Part shown: piece after piece, positions 34,339 to 44,085 of the stretch
How positions within the stretch are numbered: position 1 is the stretch's first letter
Layout of the letters: each line of letters starts with the position of its first letter
Assembly: GCF_026017845.1 (NCBI RefSeq)
Contig: NZ_CP100416.1
Span: 9,050,334 to 9,114,333 of the forward strand
DNA: 64,000 nt
DNA from: Amycolatopsis mediterranei
GTDB taxonomy: Bacteria; Actinomycetota; Actinomycetes; Mycobacteriales; Pseudonocardiaceae
Direction: 5' to 3'
Program-made: the position numbers and the translations under genes
The notes under the pieces: model-generated
The model's database searches: none
Seen by the model: the letters and a program-made list of their open reading frames with translations, nothing else
Told to the model about the DNA's origin: nothing

Positions 34339-35219
34339 TGGGCAACCTGATCAAGGCGGAGTTCCGCAAGACGCTCTCGCTGAACACGTGGTGGGTGCTG
34401 CTGATCCCGCTGGCGCTGGTGGCGTTCTGGCTGACGTTCGTGTGGGGCAAGATCACGAACGACTTCGCGGACTTCATCGGCTCCAGCGACGCCCGCGAGG
34501 TCGCGGGCGCGGTCGGCCTGGACGCGAGCAAGCTGCCGGTCGGGCTGCTGGCCTTCGCGCACGGCGTGAACATCGCGCAGCTGATCCCCGGCCTGTTCGG
34601 CGTTTTCGCGCTGGCCGGCGAGTACCGCAGCAAGACGATCACGACGACGTTCCTGACGGCGCCGAACCGGGTCATGGCGCTGACCGCGAAGATGATCACG
34701 TACGTGGCGTGGGGCGCGATCTACGGCCTGGTGAGCTTCGGCGTCTCGGCGATCGCGGTGATGGCGTCGGTCGATGCCGGCCGGTGGCCGAGTGCCGGCC
34801 AGTGGCTGGCCGCGCTCGGCGGGACGATCCTGGCCTCGGTGCTGGTGACGCTGTTCGGCATCGGGTTCGGCGCGGTGCTGCGCAACGTGCCGCTGGCCGT
34901 GGTGCTGTTCCTGGTGTGGTTCCTGATCATCGAGAACGTGCTCGTCATCGCGCTTTGGGGACCGGCCGACATCCTGGGCGGGCTGCTGCCGAACGGCACC
35001 GCCAACGGGATCGTGGGCGGGATCGCGGCGGACGCGTTCGGCATCAACTCGCTCAACCTGCCGGGCGGCGTCGACCACTGGTCGGCGCTCGGCCTGCAGC
35101 TCGCGGCGGGCGCGCCCGGTGTGATCTCGTGGTGGGCTTCGGCGCTGATCTTCTTCGCGTGGACGTTGCTCTTCTTCGGCCTCGGCTGGGCGGGCAACCA
35201 GAAGCGCGACATCACCTAG
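34338..35219 (+). CDS. ABC-2 type transporter permease
   Basis: A 293-residue membrane protein with about six helices: the N-terminal cytoplasmic start LIKAEFRKTLSLNTWWVLLI, a loop with the family motif LAGEYRSKTITTTFLTAPNR (the coupling region of ABC-2 permeases), and paired helices in the second half. The start codon overlaps the stop of the ATPase gene. Together they probably export a lipid, drug or peptide. A strong terminator follows after 13 bases. Confidence 0.9.
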   Translation: MGNLIKAEFRKTLSLNTWWVLLIPLALVAFWLTFVWGKITNDFADFIGSSDAREVAGAVGLDASKLPVGLLAFAHGVNIAQLIPGLFGVFALAGEYRSKTITTTFLTAPNRVMALTAKMITYVAWGAIYGLVSFGVSAIAVMASVDAGRWPSAGQWLAALGGTILASVLVTLFGIGFGAVLRNVPLAVVLFLVWFLIIENVLVIALWGPADILGGLLPNGTANGIVGGIAADAFGINSLNLPGGVDHWSALGLQLAAGAPGVISWWASALIFFAWTLLFFGLGWAGNQKRDIT

Positions 35220-35232
35220 CCCCGGCGTCCGA

Positions 35233-35265
35233 GAAGGCCACCTCGAGCAACTCGAGGTGGCCTTC
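35233..35265. terminator. terminator of the ABC-2 operon
   Basis: A perfect 15-base stem GAAGGCCACCTCGAG (35233-35247 with 35251-35265), CAA loop, followed by TTTGT. It shares its core with the stems at 28050 and 43844. Confidence 0.88.
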
Positions 35266-35314
35266 TTTGTGTTCGCGGAAATATTTTGTCGGTGGTGGCG
35301 CTTACTGTCACAAC

Positions 35315-38300
35315 GTGACCGTCGCTCCGCCCCGCTCCCGTCAAGAGCTCCCACCCACCGAGACCGCCGGCTGGATCCGCCGGCTGTCCGCCGCGGCCTG
35401 GGAGCACCGTGTGCTCGTCGTGCTGTCGCTGCTCGCCGCCGCGTTCGGCGTCGGCGTGCAGGCCGCCAGCCCGTTGCTGGTGCGCACGGCGGTGGACGAC
35501 GCGGTCGCCGGGCAGACCGGTGGCCTGCCCGGGATCGCCGTCTTCCTGGTCGCGCTGCAGCTGATCGCCTTCGGCACCGCGTTCGCGCGCCGCTACCTCG
35601 GCGGGAAGCTCGCCCTCGACGTGCAGCACGATCTGCGCCAGCGCGTCTTCAACGCCGTTTCGCGGCTGGACGGCGGCAAGCAGGACGCGCTGCGCACCGG
35701 CCAGGTCGCCTCGCGCGCGATTTCCGACCTGCAGCTGGTGACCGGGATCCTGATGCAGGTCCCGCTGTCCTTCGGCTCGGTGGTCTTCGCGCTGCTGTCG
35801 TTCGTCGCGATGCTGTGGCTGTCCCCGGTGCTGACGCTGATCGCGCTGGTCGTCACGCCCGCGGTCGGCATCATCGTGGCGCGCAGCCGCAAGCGCCTCT
35901 TCCCGGCGACGTGGTCGGCGCAGCAGCGCGCGGCGGATGTCGCGCAGCAGGTCGAAGAGACCGTCACCGGCGTCCGGGTGGTCAAGGGCTTCGGCCAGGA
36001 GACGCGGGAAGTTTCGAAGCTGGAAGCGACCGCGCGCAAGTTGTTCGGCGAACGGCTTCGCGCGGCGAAGCTCTCGGCGGTCCCGACGGCGACCACCGCC
36101 GCCCTGCCCGCCGCCGGCCAGGTGGCCGTGCTCGGCATCGGCGGCGTCCTCGCGCTGAACGGGTCCATCACCCTCGGCACGTTCCTGGCCTTCGCCACCT
36201 ACCTCGCAACGCTGATCGGCCCGGCCCGGATGCTGTCCGGCCTGGTCGTGCAGGCGCAGCTGACCCGCGCCGGCGCCGAGCGGGTGTACGAGCTGATCGA
36301 CGCGCAGCCGGAGGTCGTCGACTCCCCCGACGCGCGCCCGCTGCCGGAAGGGCCGCTGGGCGTGGAGCTCGACGGCGTCCGGTTCGGCTACACCCGCAGC
36401 GAACCGGTGCTGGCCGGTCTTTCGGTCACCGCGAACCCGGGCGAAACCCTCGCACTGGTCGGCACGGCGGGCTCGGGCAAGTCGACGATTTCGTTGCTGC
36501 TGCCCCGGTTCTACGACGTGCACGAGGGTGCGGTGCGGGTCGGCGGCCTCGACGTCCGGGACATCCCGCTGCGGCAGCTGCGGCAGGCGATCGGCGTGGT
36601 GTTCGAAGAGGCGTTCCTGTTCTCCTCCTCGATCCGGGACAACATCGCCTACGGCCGCCCGGACGCGAGCGAGGAGGAGATCGTCGCGGCGGCCAAAGCC
36701 GCGGAGGCGGACGGCTTCATCCGCGCGCTGCCGGACGGCTACGACACGCTGGTCGGCGAGCGCGGGCTGACCCTCTCGGGCGGCCAGCGGCAGCGGCTCG
36801 GGCTGGCCAGGGCCCTGATCACCGACCCGCGGATCCTGGTGCTCGACGACGCGACCTCGGCCATCGACACCGTCACCGAAGCGGCGATCTACGACACCCT
36901 GCGCTCGGTGACCGCGGCCCGGACCACCCTGCTGATCGCCCACCGGCGCTCCACCCTCGCCCTGGCCGACCGGATCGCGGTACTGGACGAAGGCCGCGTC
37001 GTCGACGTCGGCACCGAGGCCGAGCTGATGGCGCGCTGCCCGCTGTTCCGCGAACTCGTGGCGGGCCCGGGCGACGACGTCGAAGAGAAGCACCGCTGCG
37101 AAGGTCTGGACCGCGGTCCGGGCGGGGTCACGCCGTCGCTGTGGCCGCGTGACGAGAGCCGCGACGAGGTCGACGCACTGGCCGAAGCCGCGCGCCTGCG
37201 CAGTGGCGACCCGAACAGCAGCGGGTTCGTCGGCGGGGGCGGCGGGCTCGACGTGCCGCCGACACCGGAGCTGATCGAGGGCGTGCGCAAGCTCCCGGCC
37301 GCCACCGACGAGCCGCGGCTGCCCGGTGTGGACGTCACCGCGCCCGACCCGAAGTTCCGGCTGGCCGGGCTGCTGCGGCCGGTCCGCGGGCCGCTGGCCC
37401 TGGTGATCGGGCTGGTGGCGGCGGACGCGCTGGCGTCGATCGCGCTGCCCGGGCTGTACCAGTTCGGCGTCGACCACGGGGTGCGGACCGGTGTCGAGTG
37501 GATGATCTGGCTGGCCGCCGGGATCGGCGCCGCGGTGATCGCGGCCGACTGGCTGGTGGTCTTCGCGCAGACGCGGCTGACGTCGCGGGTGGGCGAGACG
37601 GTGCTGTACGCGCTGCGCGTCCGCAGTTACGCGCACCTGCAGCGGCTCGGGCTCGACTACTACGAGCGGGAGCTGTCCGGGAAGATCATGACCCGGATGA
37701 CGACGGACGTCGACGCGCTCTCGACGTTCCTGCAGACCGGGCTCGCCACCGCGGTGGTCAGCGCGCTGACGCTGGCCGGGATCACGGCCGCGCTGCTGGT
37801 CACCGACGCCGGGCTGGCGCTGTACGCGCTGGCGATGGTGCCGGTGCTGGCGGTGGCCACGGTGATCTTCCGGCGCTCGGCGTCGAAGGCGTACAACGAG
37901 GCCCGCGAGCGGGTCAGCGTCGTGAACGCGGACATGCAGGAGAACGTCAGCGGGCTGCGGGTCGCGCAGGCGTACACGCGTGAAGACCGTTCCGCGGAGG
38001 CGTTCGCCTCGCGCAGCGACGACTACCGGCGCTCGCGGCTGCGGGCCCAGCGGTACGTGGCGACGTACTTCCCGCTGGTGGCGCTGATGTCGGACCTGGC
38101 GACCACGACGGTGCTGGTGGCCGGGGCCAACCGCGTCTCGGCGGGCACGCTGTCGGCCGGCGTGCTGCTCGCGTTCCTGCTGTACCTGCAGCAGTTCTTC
38201 TCCCCGATCCAGCAGCTGTCGGCGGTGTTCGACGGCTACCAGCAGGCGAGCGTCGGCCTGAACCGCATCGGCGACCTGCTGCGGACGCCGACGTCGGTGC

Positions 38301-39061
38301 CGGCGGCGGAGAAGGCGGTCGAGGTGCCGGCCCGGCTGCGCGGCGAAGTCTCGTTCAAGGAGGTCGAGTTCTCCTACACCGGCGCCGGGACGCCGGCGCT
38401 GGCGGAGTTCTCGCTGGACGTCGCGGCCGGCGAGACGATCGCGCTCGTCGGCGCGACCGGCGCCGGGAAGTCGACGGCGGTGAAGCTGGTGGCGCGCTAC
38501 TACGACGTCACCGGCGGCGAGGTCCGGATCGACGGCACGGACGTCCGCGAGTACGACCTGGCCGGCCTGCGGCGCCGGATGGGCGTGGTGCCGCAGGAGG
38601 CGCACCTGTTCTCGGGCACGGTGGCCGACAACGTCCGCTACGGCCGCCCCGCCGCGTCCGACGCGGAGGTCGAGGCGGCGGTCCGCGCGGTGGGCGCGCT
38701 GGACGGCGTCGCGGCCCTGCCCTCGGGCTTCCTGCAGCCGGTGGGCGAGCGCGGCCGCTCGCTGTCGGCGGGCCAGCGCCAGCTGGTGGCCCTGGCGAGG
38801 GCGGAGCTGGTGGACCCGGACGTCCTCCTCCTCGACGAGGCCACGGCGGCCCTGGACCCCTCGACGGAGGCGGCGGTCCTCCGGGCCACGGAGACGGTGG
38901 CCCGCCGCCGCACGACGTTCGTGGTCGCCCACCGCCTGGCGACGGCGGCCCGCGCCGACCGCATCGTGGTCCTGGACCACGGCGGCATCGTGGAAACCGG
39001 AACCCACGACGAGCTCCTGGCCGCCAACGGCCCCTACGCCCGCCTCTGGGCCCTCGGCTGA
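35315..39061 (+). CDS. fused tandem ABC exporter (TMD-NBD-TMD-NBD), Rv0194-like
   Basis: A 1248-residue exporter: two ABC half-transporters in one chain. First membrane domain, residues about 20-330; NBD1 with Walker A VGTAGSGKST (near 382), signature LSGGQRQRLGLA and Walker B LVLDDATSAID. A 100-residue linker (about 585-680), a second membrane domain, then NBD2 with VGATGAGKST (near 1045), LSAGQRQLVALA and LLLDEATAALD. NBD1 has Asp where the catalytic Glu should be, so its ATP site is probably degenerate, as in heterodimeric exporters. The Mycobacterium multidrug pump Rv0194 has the same layout. GTG 35315 is the start; no ribosome site is seen and TACTGT lies seven bases ahead, suggesting a leaderless message. 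Confidence 0.93.
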   Translation: MTVAPPRSRQELPPTETAGWIRRLSAAAWEHRVLVVLSLLAAAFGVGVQAASPLLVRTAVDDAVAGQTGGLPGIAVFLVALQLIAFGTAFARRYLGGKLALDVQHDLRQRVFNAVSRLDGGKQDALRTGQVASRAISDLQLVTGILMQVPLSFGSVVFALLSFVAMLWLSPVLTLIALVVTPAVGIIVARSRKRLFPATWSAQQRAADVAQQVEETVTGVRVVKGFGQETREVSKLEATARKLFGERLRAAKLSAVPTATTAALPAAGQVAVLGIGGVLALNGSITLGTFLAFATYLATLIGPARMLSGLVVQAQLTRAGAERVYELIDAQPEVVDSPDARPLPEGPLGVELDGVRFGYTRSEPVLAGLSVTANPGETLALVGTAGSGKSTISLLLPRFYDVHEGAVRVGGLDVRDIPLRQLRQAIGVVFEEAFLFSSSIRDNIAYGRPDASEEEIVAAAKAAEADGFIRALPDGYDTLVGERGLTLSGGQRQRLGLARALITDPRILVLDDATSAIDTVTEAAIYDTLRSVTAARTTLLIAHRRSTLALADRIAVLDEGRVVDVGTEAELMARCPLFRELVAGPGDDVEEKHRCEGLDRGPGGVTPSLWPRDESRDEVDALAEAARLRSGDPNSSGFVGGGGGLDVPPTPELIEGVRKLPAATDEPRLPGVDVTAPDPKFRLAGLLRPVRGPLALVIGLVAADALASIALPGLYQFGVDHGVRTGVEWMIWLAAGIGAAVIAADWLVVFAQTRLTSRVGETVLYALRVRSYAHLQRLGLDYYERELSGKIMTRMTTDVDALSTFLQTGLATAVVSALTLAGITAALLVTDAGLALYALAMVPVLAVATVIFRRSASKAYNEARERVSVVNADMQENVSGLRVAQAYTREDRSAEAFASRSDDYRRSRLRAQRYVATYFPLVALMSDLATTTVLVAGANRVSAGTLSAGVLLAFLLYLQQFFSPIQQLSAVFDGYQQASVGLNRIGDLLRTPTSVPAAEKAVEVPARLRGEVSFKEVEFSYTGAGTPALAEFSLDVAAGETIALVGATGAGKSTAVKLVARYYDVTGGEVRIDGTDVREYDLAGLRRRMGVVPQEAHLFSGTVADNVRYGRPAASDAEVEAAVRAVGALDGVAALPSGFLQPVGERGRSLSAGQRQLVALARAELVDPDVLLLDEATAALDPSTEAAVLRATETVARRRTTFVVAHRLATAARADRIVVLDHGGIVETGTHDELLAANGPYARLWALG

Positions 39062-39102
39062 ACACCGAAAGTTCGTGGCCGGGCGGGGCCGGCGCTGGGA
39101 AC

Positions 39103-39591
39103 ATGGCGGGCATGTTCGAAGAGCAGCGGGTTCCCGACCGGCAGGTGCGGGCGGCGCAGACCGAGACGACCGTCCGGGTCTACCAGGCCTGTTCGCCCGC
39201 TGTCGCCGATGCCGCGCTCGAGGAACAGACCTTCGAGCGGGGCGGGACGGTGCAGCTCACGCCGTCGTTCCGGCTCGCGGCCTACGGCAGCGAGAACGGG
39301 CGAAAGCCCGGCCACGAGCGCATCCTCGCGATCGACCTCACCCGTGACGGCTTCGAGCAGGCGCTGACCCACTCGCACGTCGAGTGGGAAGCGGAGCGAG
39401 ATCTCGACCACACCGCGCTGAACTTCCAGGCGATCCGGATCGGCCTCGACAGCGCACCCGCCGACGAGTGGATCACCGCCATCACCGATGTCACACCCGT
39501 CGTGCGTGACATCGCCGGGCTGCTGGCCACCGACCAGCTCCACCTGGCCGTCAAGCTCGTCCCCCACGAGCCGCCCTATGAGCTCGGCTAA
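39103..39591 (+). CDS. DUF4291-family protein, divergent
   Basis: A 162-residue protein related to DUF4291: RQVRAAQTETTVRVYQACSP at the N terminus, GRKPGHERILAIDLTRDGFE and ALTHSHVEW in the middle, and DEWITAITDVTPVVRDIAGL at the end. The usual central block (a Trp-Ile-Lys-Pro-Ser-Phe-Leu-Trp-Met type run) reads VQLTPSFRLAAYGSENGRKP here, so the aromatic residues are lost. Function is unknown for the family. ATG 39103 or ATG 39112 may be the start. Confidence 0.75.
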   Translation: MAGMFEEQRVPDRQVRAAQTETTVRVYQACSPAVADAALEEQTFERGGTVQLTPSFRLAAYGSENGRKPGHERILAIDLTRDGFEQALTHSHVEWEAERDLDHTALNFQAIRIGLDSAPADEWITAITDVTPVVRDIAGLLATDQLHLAVKLVPHEPPYELG

Positions 39592-39650
39592 GGCAGCTCC
39601 CGCCAGCTCAGCGAACCCATCCCGGCCGCCTCGACGTCCGGCCGCGACGC

Positions 39651-39878
39651 TCACCGGATCGTCCCCGGCCGGACGTGCACCCCGGCCCCGACCAGCCAGT
39701 CCGGCTCGTCGGGCTCGACCCACGCCATCTCGTCCAGGTCGGCCGGTGTCGGCCACACCGCCGAGCACGAATCGCACCGGAGCACGACCGTGCCGGATTC
39801 CGTCACCAGCGGCCGCACCAGGCCCTGGTCCCAGAACGACGGACATTCGACCAGCCACATCGGCCCAGGTAAACCCAT
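39651..39878 (-). CDS. small zinc-ribbon-like protein, 75 aa
   Basis: A small protein with VLRCDSCSAVWPTP, a CxxC knuckle followed by an aromatic, and an earlier single Cys (VECPSFWDQGLVRPL), typical of actinobacterial proteins that describe percentages of clean sequence poorly but keep this ribbon. I cannot name the family. It is on the opposite strand to its neighbours, in the gap before kgd. Real coding is supported by the coherent composition and motif; the start (ATG 39878 or ATG 39860) is uncertain. Confidence 0.5.
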   Translation of the reverse strand: MGLPGPMWLVECPSFWDQGLVRPLVTESGTVVLRCDSCSAVWPTPADLDEMAWVEPDEPDWLVGAGVHVRPGTIR

Positions 39879-40118
39879 GCCGGTGAACGTCCACGGGCCG
39901 CCGCGCGAACCCGGGCGGAAGAGCCCGGGAACCCTGTACCCGGTCCAGTGCTTAAGGTTCCCTTAGCACATCTTGATCGAGTCAGTGACCGATACCCTAG
40001 TGCGCCTCGCCTCACACAGGCCGGTTCCATCACATCGCGGTCACCGAGGGGGTTAGCCTGGTAGGCGCATCAGCGGATTCAAGATCGAGATCGAGACGGA
40101 TAGAGGCGAGCCCCAGCC

Positions 40119-43100
40119 GTGTCCAGCAGCAGCCCTGCGTCACAGTTCGGCCCCAACGAGTGGCTGGTCGAAGAGATGTACGACCAGTTCCTCGCAGACC
40201 CTTCTTCAGTCGATGCCGCCTGGCACGACTTCTTCGCGGACTTCAAGCCGACGCAGAGCGCGCAGGCCAAGGCGGACACCGCCCGGCAGCAGCAGGCCGG
40301 AGCCAAGCCGGCGGCCAACGGCCAGGCGGCGCAGCCCTCGGCCAAGGCCGTGCAGAACGCGGAGTCGGCGGCCAAGCAGTCGTCGACGGCGCCGGCCGCC
40401 AAGCCGGCCCCCGCGAAGGCGGCCCCGAAGCAGGCGCCGAAGCCGGCCGCGAAGGCCGAGCCCAAGGCCGAAGCGAAGAAGGAAGAGCCGGAGTCGAAGC
40501 AGCTGCGCGGCGCCGCGGCGGCCATCGCCAAGAACATGGACGCCTCGCTGAGCGTCCCCACCGCGACCAGCGTGCGCGCGGTCCCGGCGAAGCTGATGGC
40601 GGACAACCGCATCGTCATCAACAACCACCTCAAGCGCACCCGCGGCGGCAAGATCTCCTTCACGCACCTCATCGGCTACGCCATGGTGCGGGCGCTGAAG
40701 GCGTACCCGAACATGAACCGGCACTACCAGCTGATCGACGGGAAGCCGTTCGCGATCACGCCGGAGCACGTCAACTTCGGGCTCGCGATCGACATGAAGG
40801 GCAAGGACGGCTCCCGCACGCTCGTCGTGGCCTCGATCAAGGGCTGCGAGGACATGTCGTTCCTGCAGTTCTGGCAGGCCTACGAGGACATCGTCAAGAA
40901 GGCCCGCAACAACAAGCTCACCGCCGACGACTTCTCCGGCACCACGATCTCGCTGACCAACCCGGGCGGCATCGGCACCAACCACTCGGTGCCGCGCCTG
41001 CAGGCCGGCCAAGGCGCCATCATCGGCGTCGGCGCCATGCAGTACCCGGCCGCCTTCGAGGGCACCAGCGAGAAGACGCTGGTCGACCTCGGCATCAGCA
41101 AGATCATGACGCTGACCTCGACCTACGACCACCGCATCATCCAGGGCGCGGAGTCGGGCGAGTTCCTCAAGCGCATCCACCAGCTGCTGCTCGGCGAGGA
41201 CGGCTTCTACGACGACGTCTTCACCAGCCTGCGCCTGCCGTACGAGCCGATCCGCTGGGTCGCCGACATCCCGGACGGCCCGGTCGACAAGACCGCCCGC
41301 GTGATCGAGCTGATCGACGCGTTCCGGATGCGCGGCCACCTGATGGCCGACACCGACCCGCTGAACTACCGCCAGCGCAGCCACGCGGACCTGGACGTGC
41401 TGTCCCACGGTCTCACGCTCTGGGACCTCGACCGCGAGTTCCCGGTCGGCGGCTTCGCCGGCCAGGAGCGGATGAAGCTGCGCGACATCCTCGGCGTGCT
41501 GCGCAACTCGTACTGCCGCACGGTCGGCATCGAGTACACCCACATCCTCGACCCCGAGGAGCGCCGCTGGATCCAGGAGCGCGTCGAGATCCCGCACGAG
41601 AAGCCGGACCCCGCGGTCCAGAAGTACGTGCTCTCGAAGCTGAACGCCGCCGAGGCGTTCGAGACGTTCCTGCAGACCAAGTACGTCGGCCAGAAGCGGT
41701 TCTCGCTCGAGGGCGGCGAGACGGCGATCCCGCTGCTCGATACCATCCTCGACAAGGCCGCCGAGCACGAGCTCGACGAGGTCGTCATCGGCATGCCGCA
41801 CCGCGGGCGGCTGAACGTGCTGGCGAACATCGTCGGCAAGCCGATCAGCCAGATCTTCCAGGAGTTCGAGGGCAACCTCGACCCGGGCCAGGCGCACGGC
41901 TCCGGTGACGTGAAGTACCACCTCGGCGCCGAGGGCAAGTACTTCCGGATGTTCGGCGACGGCGAGACCAAGGTGTCGCTGACGGCGAACCCGTCCCACC
42001 TGGAGACGGTCGACCCGGTGCTCGAGGGCATCGTCCGCGCCAAGCAGGACATCCTGGACAAGGGCGGCGAGGGCTACACCGTGCTGCCGGTCCTGATGCA
42101 CGGCGACGCGGCCTTCGCGGGCCAGGGCGTCGTCGCCGAGACGCTGAACCTGTCGCTGCTGCGCGGGTACCGCACCGGCGGCACCGTGCACGTCATCGTC
42201 AACAACCAGGTCGGCTTCACGACCGCGCCGGAGCACTCGCGCTCGTCGCAGTACGCCACCGACGTCGCGAAGATGATCGGCTCGCCGATCTTCCACGTGA
42301 ACGGCGACGACCCCGAAGCCGCGCACTGGGTGGCCAAGCTCGCCGTCGAGTACCGCCAGGCGTTCCACAAGGACGTCGTCATCGACCTGATCTGCTACCG
42401 CCGCCGCGGCCACAACGAGGGCGACGACCCCTCGATGACGCAGCCGGCGATGTACGACATCATCGACACCAAGCGTTCGGTGCGGAAGACCTACACCGAG
42501 TCGCTGATCGGCCGCGGCGACATCTCCGTCGAGGAGGCCGAGGCCGCGTTGCGCGACTTCTCGAGCCAGCTGGAGCACGTCTTCAACGAGGTGCGTGAGC
42601 TGGAAAAGCACCCGGCGAAGGCCAGCCCCTCCGTCGAGGAGGAGCAGCAGGTGCCGGCCAAGGTGGCGACGGCGATCACCGGCAAGACGCTGGAGCACAT
42701 CGGCGACGCGTTCGTGAACGTGCCGGACGGCTTCACCCCGCACCCGCGCGTCAAGCCGGTCATGGAGCGCCGCCACAAGATGTCCCGCGAGGGCGACATC
42801 GACTGGGCGTTCGGCGAGCTGCTGGCGTTCGGGTCGCTGGCGATGGAAGGCCGGCTGGTCCGGCTGTCCGGCCAGGACTCGCGCCGCGGCACGTTCACCC
42901 AGCGGCACTCGGTGTTCATCGACCGCAAGACCGGCCAGGAGTACTCGCCGCTGCAGAACCTGGCCGACGGCCAGGGCCGCGTGATGATCTACGACTCGGC
43001 GCTGTCGGAGTACGCGGCCGTCGGCTTCGAGTACGGCTACTCGGTGGCCAACCCCGAGTCGCTGGTCATGTGGGAAGCGCAGTTCGGCGACTTCGTCAAC

Positions 43101-43826
43101 GGCGCCCAGACGGTGATCGACGAGTACATCTCCTCCGGCGAGGCCAAGTGGGGCCAGCGTTCGGACGTCGTGCTGCTGCTGCCGCACGGCCACGAGGGCC
43201 AGGGCCCGGACCACACGTCCGGCCGCATCGAGCGCTTCCTCTCGCTGTGCGCGGAGGGCTCGATGACGGTGGCGGTCCCGTCAACCCCGGCGAACTACTT
43301 CCACCTGCTGCGCCGCCACGCCCTCGACGGCATCCAGCGCCCGCTGGTCGTCTTCACGCCGAAGTCGATGCTGCGCAACAAGGCCGCGACCTCGCCGACC
43401 GAGGACTTCACCGGCGAAAGCCGGTTCATGTCCGTCATCGACGACGTCACCCCGGACCCGGCGAAGATCCGCAAGGTGCTGCTGACCTCCGGGAAGCTGT
43501 ACTGGGAGCTGGTGGCGGAGCGGACGAAGCGCGAGGCCGACGACGTCGCGATCGTGCGGATCGAGCAGTACTACCCGCTGCCGAAGAAGAAGCTGCTGGC
43601 GGCGCTGGAGCGCTACACGAACGCGACGCAGGTCGCGTGGGTCCAGGAGGAGCCGGAAAACCAGGGTGCGTGGCCGTTCTTCGGCCTGAACCTGCCCCGG
43701 AAGTTCCCGGAGGTGCTCTCGGGCCTGCAGGTCGTGTCGCGCCGCCCGATGGCGGCCCCGTCGGCCGGCTCGTCGAAGGTGCACGAGGTCGAGCAGAAGG
43801 CGCTGATCGCGAAGGCGTTCGACTGA
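40119..43826 (+). CDS. kgd: multifunctional 2-oxoglutarate metabolism enzyme (KGD/SucA)
   Basis: A 1235-residue actinobacterial fusion of an E2-like succinyltransferase domain with a thiamine-diphosphate 2-oxoglutarate decarboxylase/dehydrogenase E1. N-terminal E1 segment: [20 protein letters not shown]. An Ala/Lys/Pro-rich linker follows (residues 45-130). The E2-like catalytic domain ends in [20 protein letters not shown]. The E1 part has [18 protein letters not shown], the cofactor region and [19 protein letters not shown]. No lipoyl domain is present, as in KGD. It links the TCA cycle between 2-oxoglutarate and succinyl-CoA or succinic semialdehyde; in relatives it is inhibited by the FHA protein GarA. 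It starts with GTG 40119 and is monocistronic. Confidence 0.97.
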   Translation: MSSSSPASQFGPNEWLVEEMYDQFLADPSSVDAAWHDFFADFKPTQSAQAKADTARQQQAGAKPAANGQAAQPSAKAVQNAESAAKQSSTAPAAKPAPAKAAPKQAPKPAAKAEPKAEAKKEEPESKQLRGAAAAIAKNMDASLSVPTATSVRAVPAKLMADNRIVINNHLKRTRGGKISFTHLIGYAMVRALKAYPNMNRHYQLIDGKPFAITPEHVNFGLAIDMKGKDGSRTLVVASIKGCEDMSFLQFWQAYEDIVKKARNNKLTADDFSGTTISLTNPGGIGTNHSVPRLQAGQGAIIGVGAMQYPAAFEGTSEKTLVDLGISKIMTLTSTYDHRIIQGAESGEFLKRIHQLLLGEDGFYDDVFTSLRLPYEPIRWVADIPDGPVDKTARVIELIDAFRMRGHLMADTDPLNYRQRSHADLDVLSHGLTLWDLDREFPVGGFAGQERMKLRDILGVLRNSYCRTVGIEYTHILDPEERRWIQERVEIPHEKPDPAVQKYVLSKLNAAEAFETFLQTKYVGQKRFSLEGGETAIPLLDTILDKAAEHELDEVVIGMPHRGRLNVLANIVGKPISQIFQEFEGNLDPGQAHGSGDVKYHLGAEGKYFRMFGDGETKVSLTANPSHLETVDPVLEGIVRAKQDILDKGGEGYTVLPVLMHGDAAFAGQGVVAETLNLSLLRGYRTGGTVHVIVNNQVGFTTAPEHSRSSQYATDVAKMIGSPIFHVNGDDPEAAHWVAKLAVEYRQAFHKDVVIDLICYRRRGHNEGDDPSMTQPAMYDIIDTKRSVRKTYTESLIGRGDISVEEAEAALRDFSSQLEHVFNEVRELEKHPAKASPSVEEEQQVPAKVATAITGKTLEHIGDAFVNVPDGFTPHPRVKPVMERRHKMSREGDIDWAFGELLAFGSLAMEGRLVRLSGQDSRRGTFTQRHSVFIDRKTGQEYSPLQNLADGQGRVMIYDSALSEYAAVGFEYGYSVANPESLVMWEAQFGDFVNGAQTVIDEYISSGEAKWGQRSDVVLLLPHGHEGQGPDHTSGRIERFLSLCAEGSMTVAVPSTPANYFHLLRRHALDGIQRPLVVFTPKSMLRNKAATSPTEDFTGESRFMSVIDDVTPDPAKIRKVLLTSGKLYWELVAERTKREADDVAIVRIEQYYPLPKKKLLAALERYTNATQVAWVQEEPENQGAWPFFGLNLPRKFPEVLSGLQVVSRRPMAAPSAGSSKVHEVEQKALIAKAFD

Positions 43827-43843
43827 TCGCCTGACGGTCCCGG

Positions 43844-43881
43844 AAGGCCACCTCGCGCGGACTCCGCGCCGAGGTGGCCTT
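43844..43881 (+). terminator. terminator of kgd
   Basis: AAGGCCACCTCG (43844-43855) pairs perfectly with CGAGGTGGCCTT (43870-43881); an inner CGCGG/CCGCG stem extends it. It lies seventeen bases past the kgd stop, followed by TTCC. Confidence 0.85.
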
Positions 43882-44085
43882 TCCGGTTTCCGGGCCCGAT
43901 TCGCCAGTACAGCGGCCGCGGCACCGGAATTGTCACGGCAAGTTCACAAAAAATGATCATCCCGTTCTGATCACCATTCCCGGGCAATCCAGGAGACGTC
44001 CGGCGGCCCGCCGTACCGCGAAGATTTTCCTTGGCTCGACGCGCTTTCTCCCGAGCATCGGAATCCGGCGGCCGAAGTTGGTGAA

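Noticed and set aside
35216-39007. A 1263-codon open frame on the minus strand opposite the fused ABC exporter
   Set aside because: It mirrors the third-codon GC bias of the exporter, has no motif and low-complexity Arg/Gln/Val composition; it is an antisense shadow.
39949-39970. Iron-regulator (IdeR/DtxR) box before kgd
   Set aside because: TTAAGGTTCCCTTAG only loosely resembles the 19-base iron box and lacks the required dyad positions.
40206-43214. A 1002-codon minus-strand open frame opposite kgd
   Set aside because: Same reason: an artefact of high GC in third positions, composed of Val/Arg/Leu repeats, with no ribosome site or family similarity.
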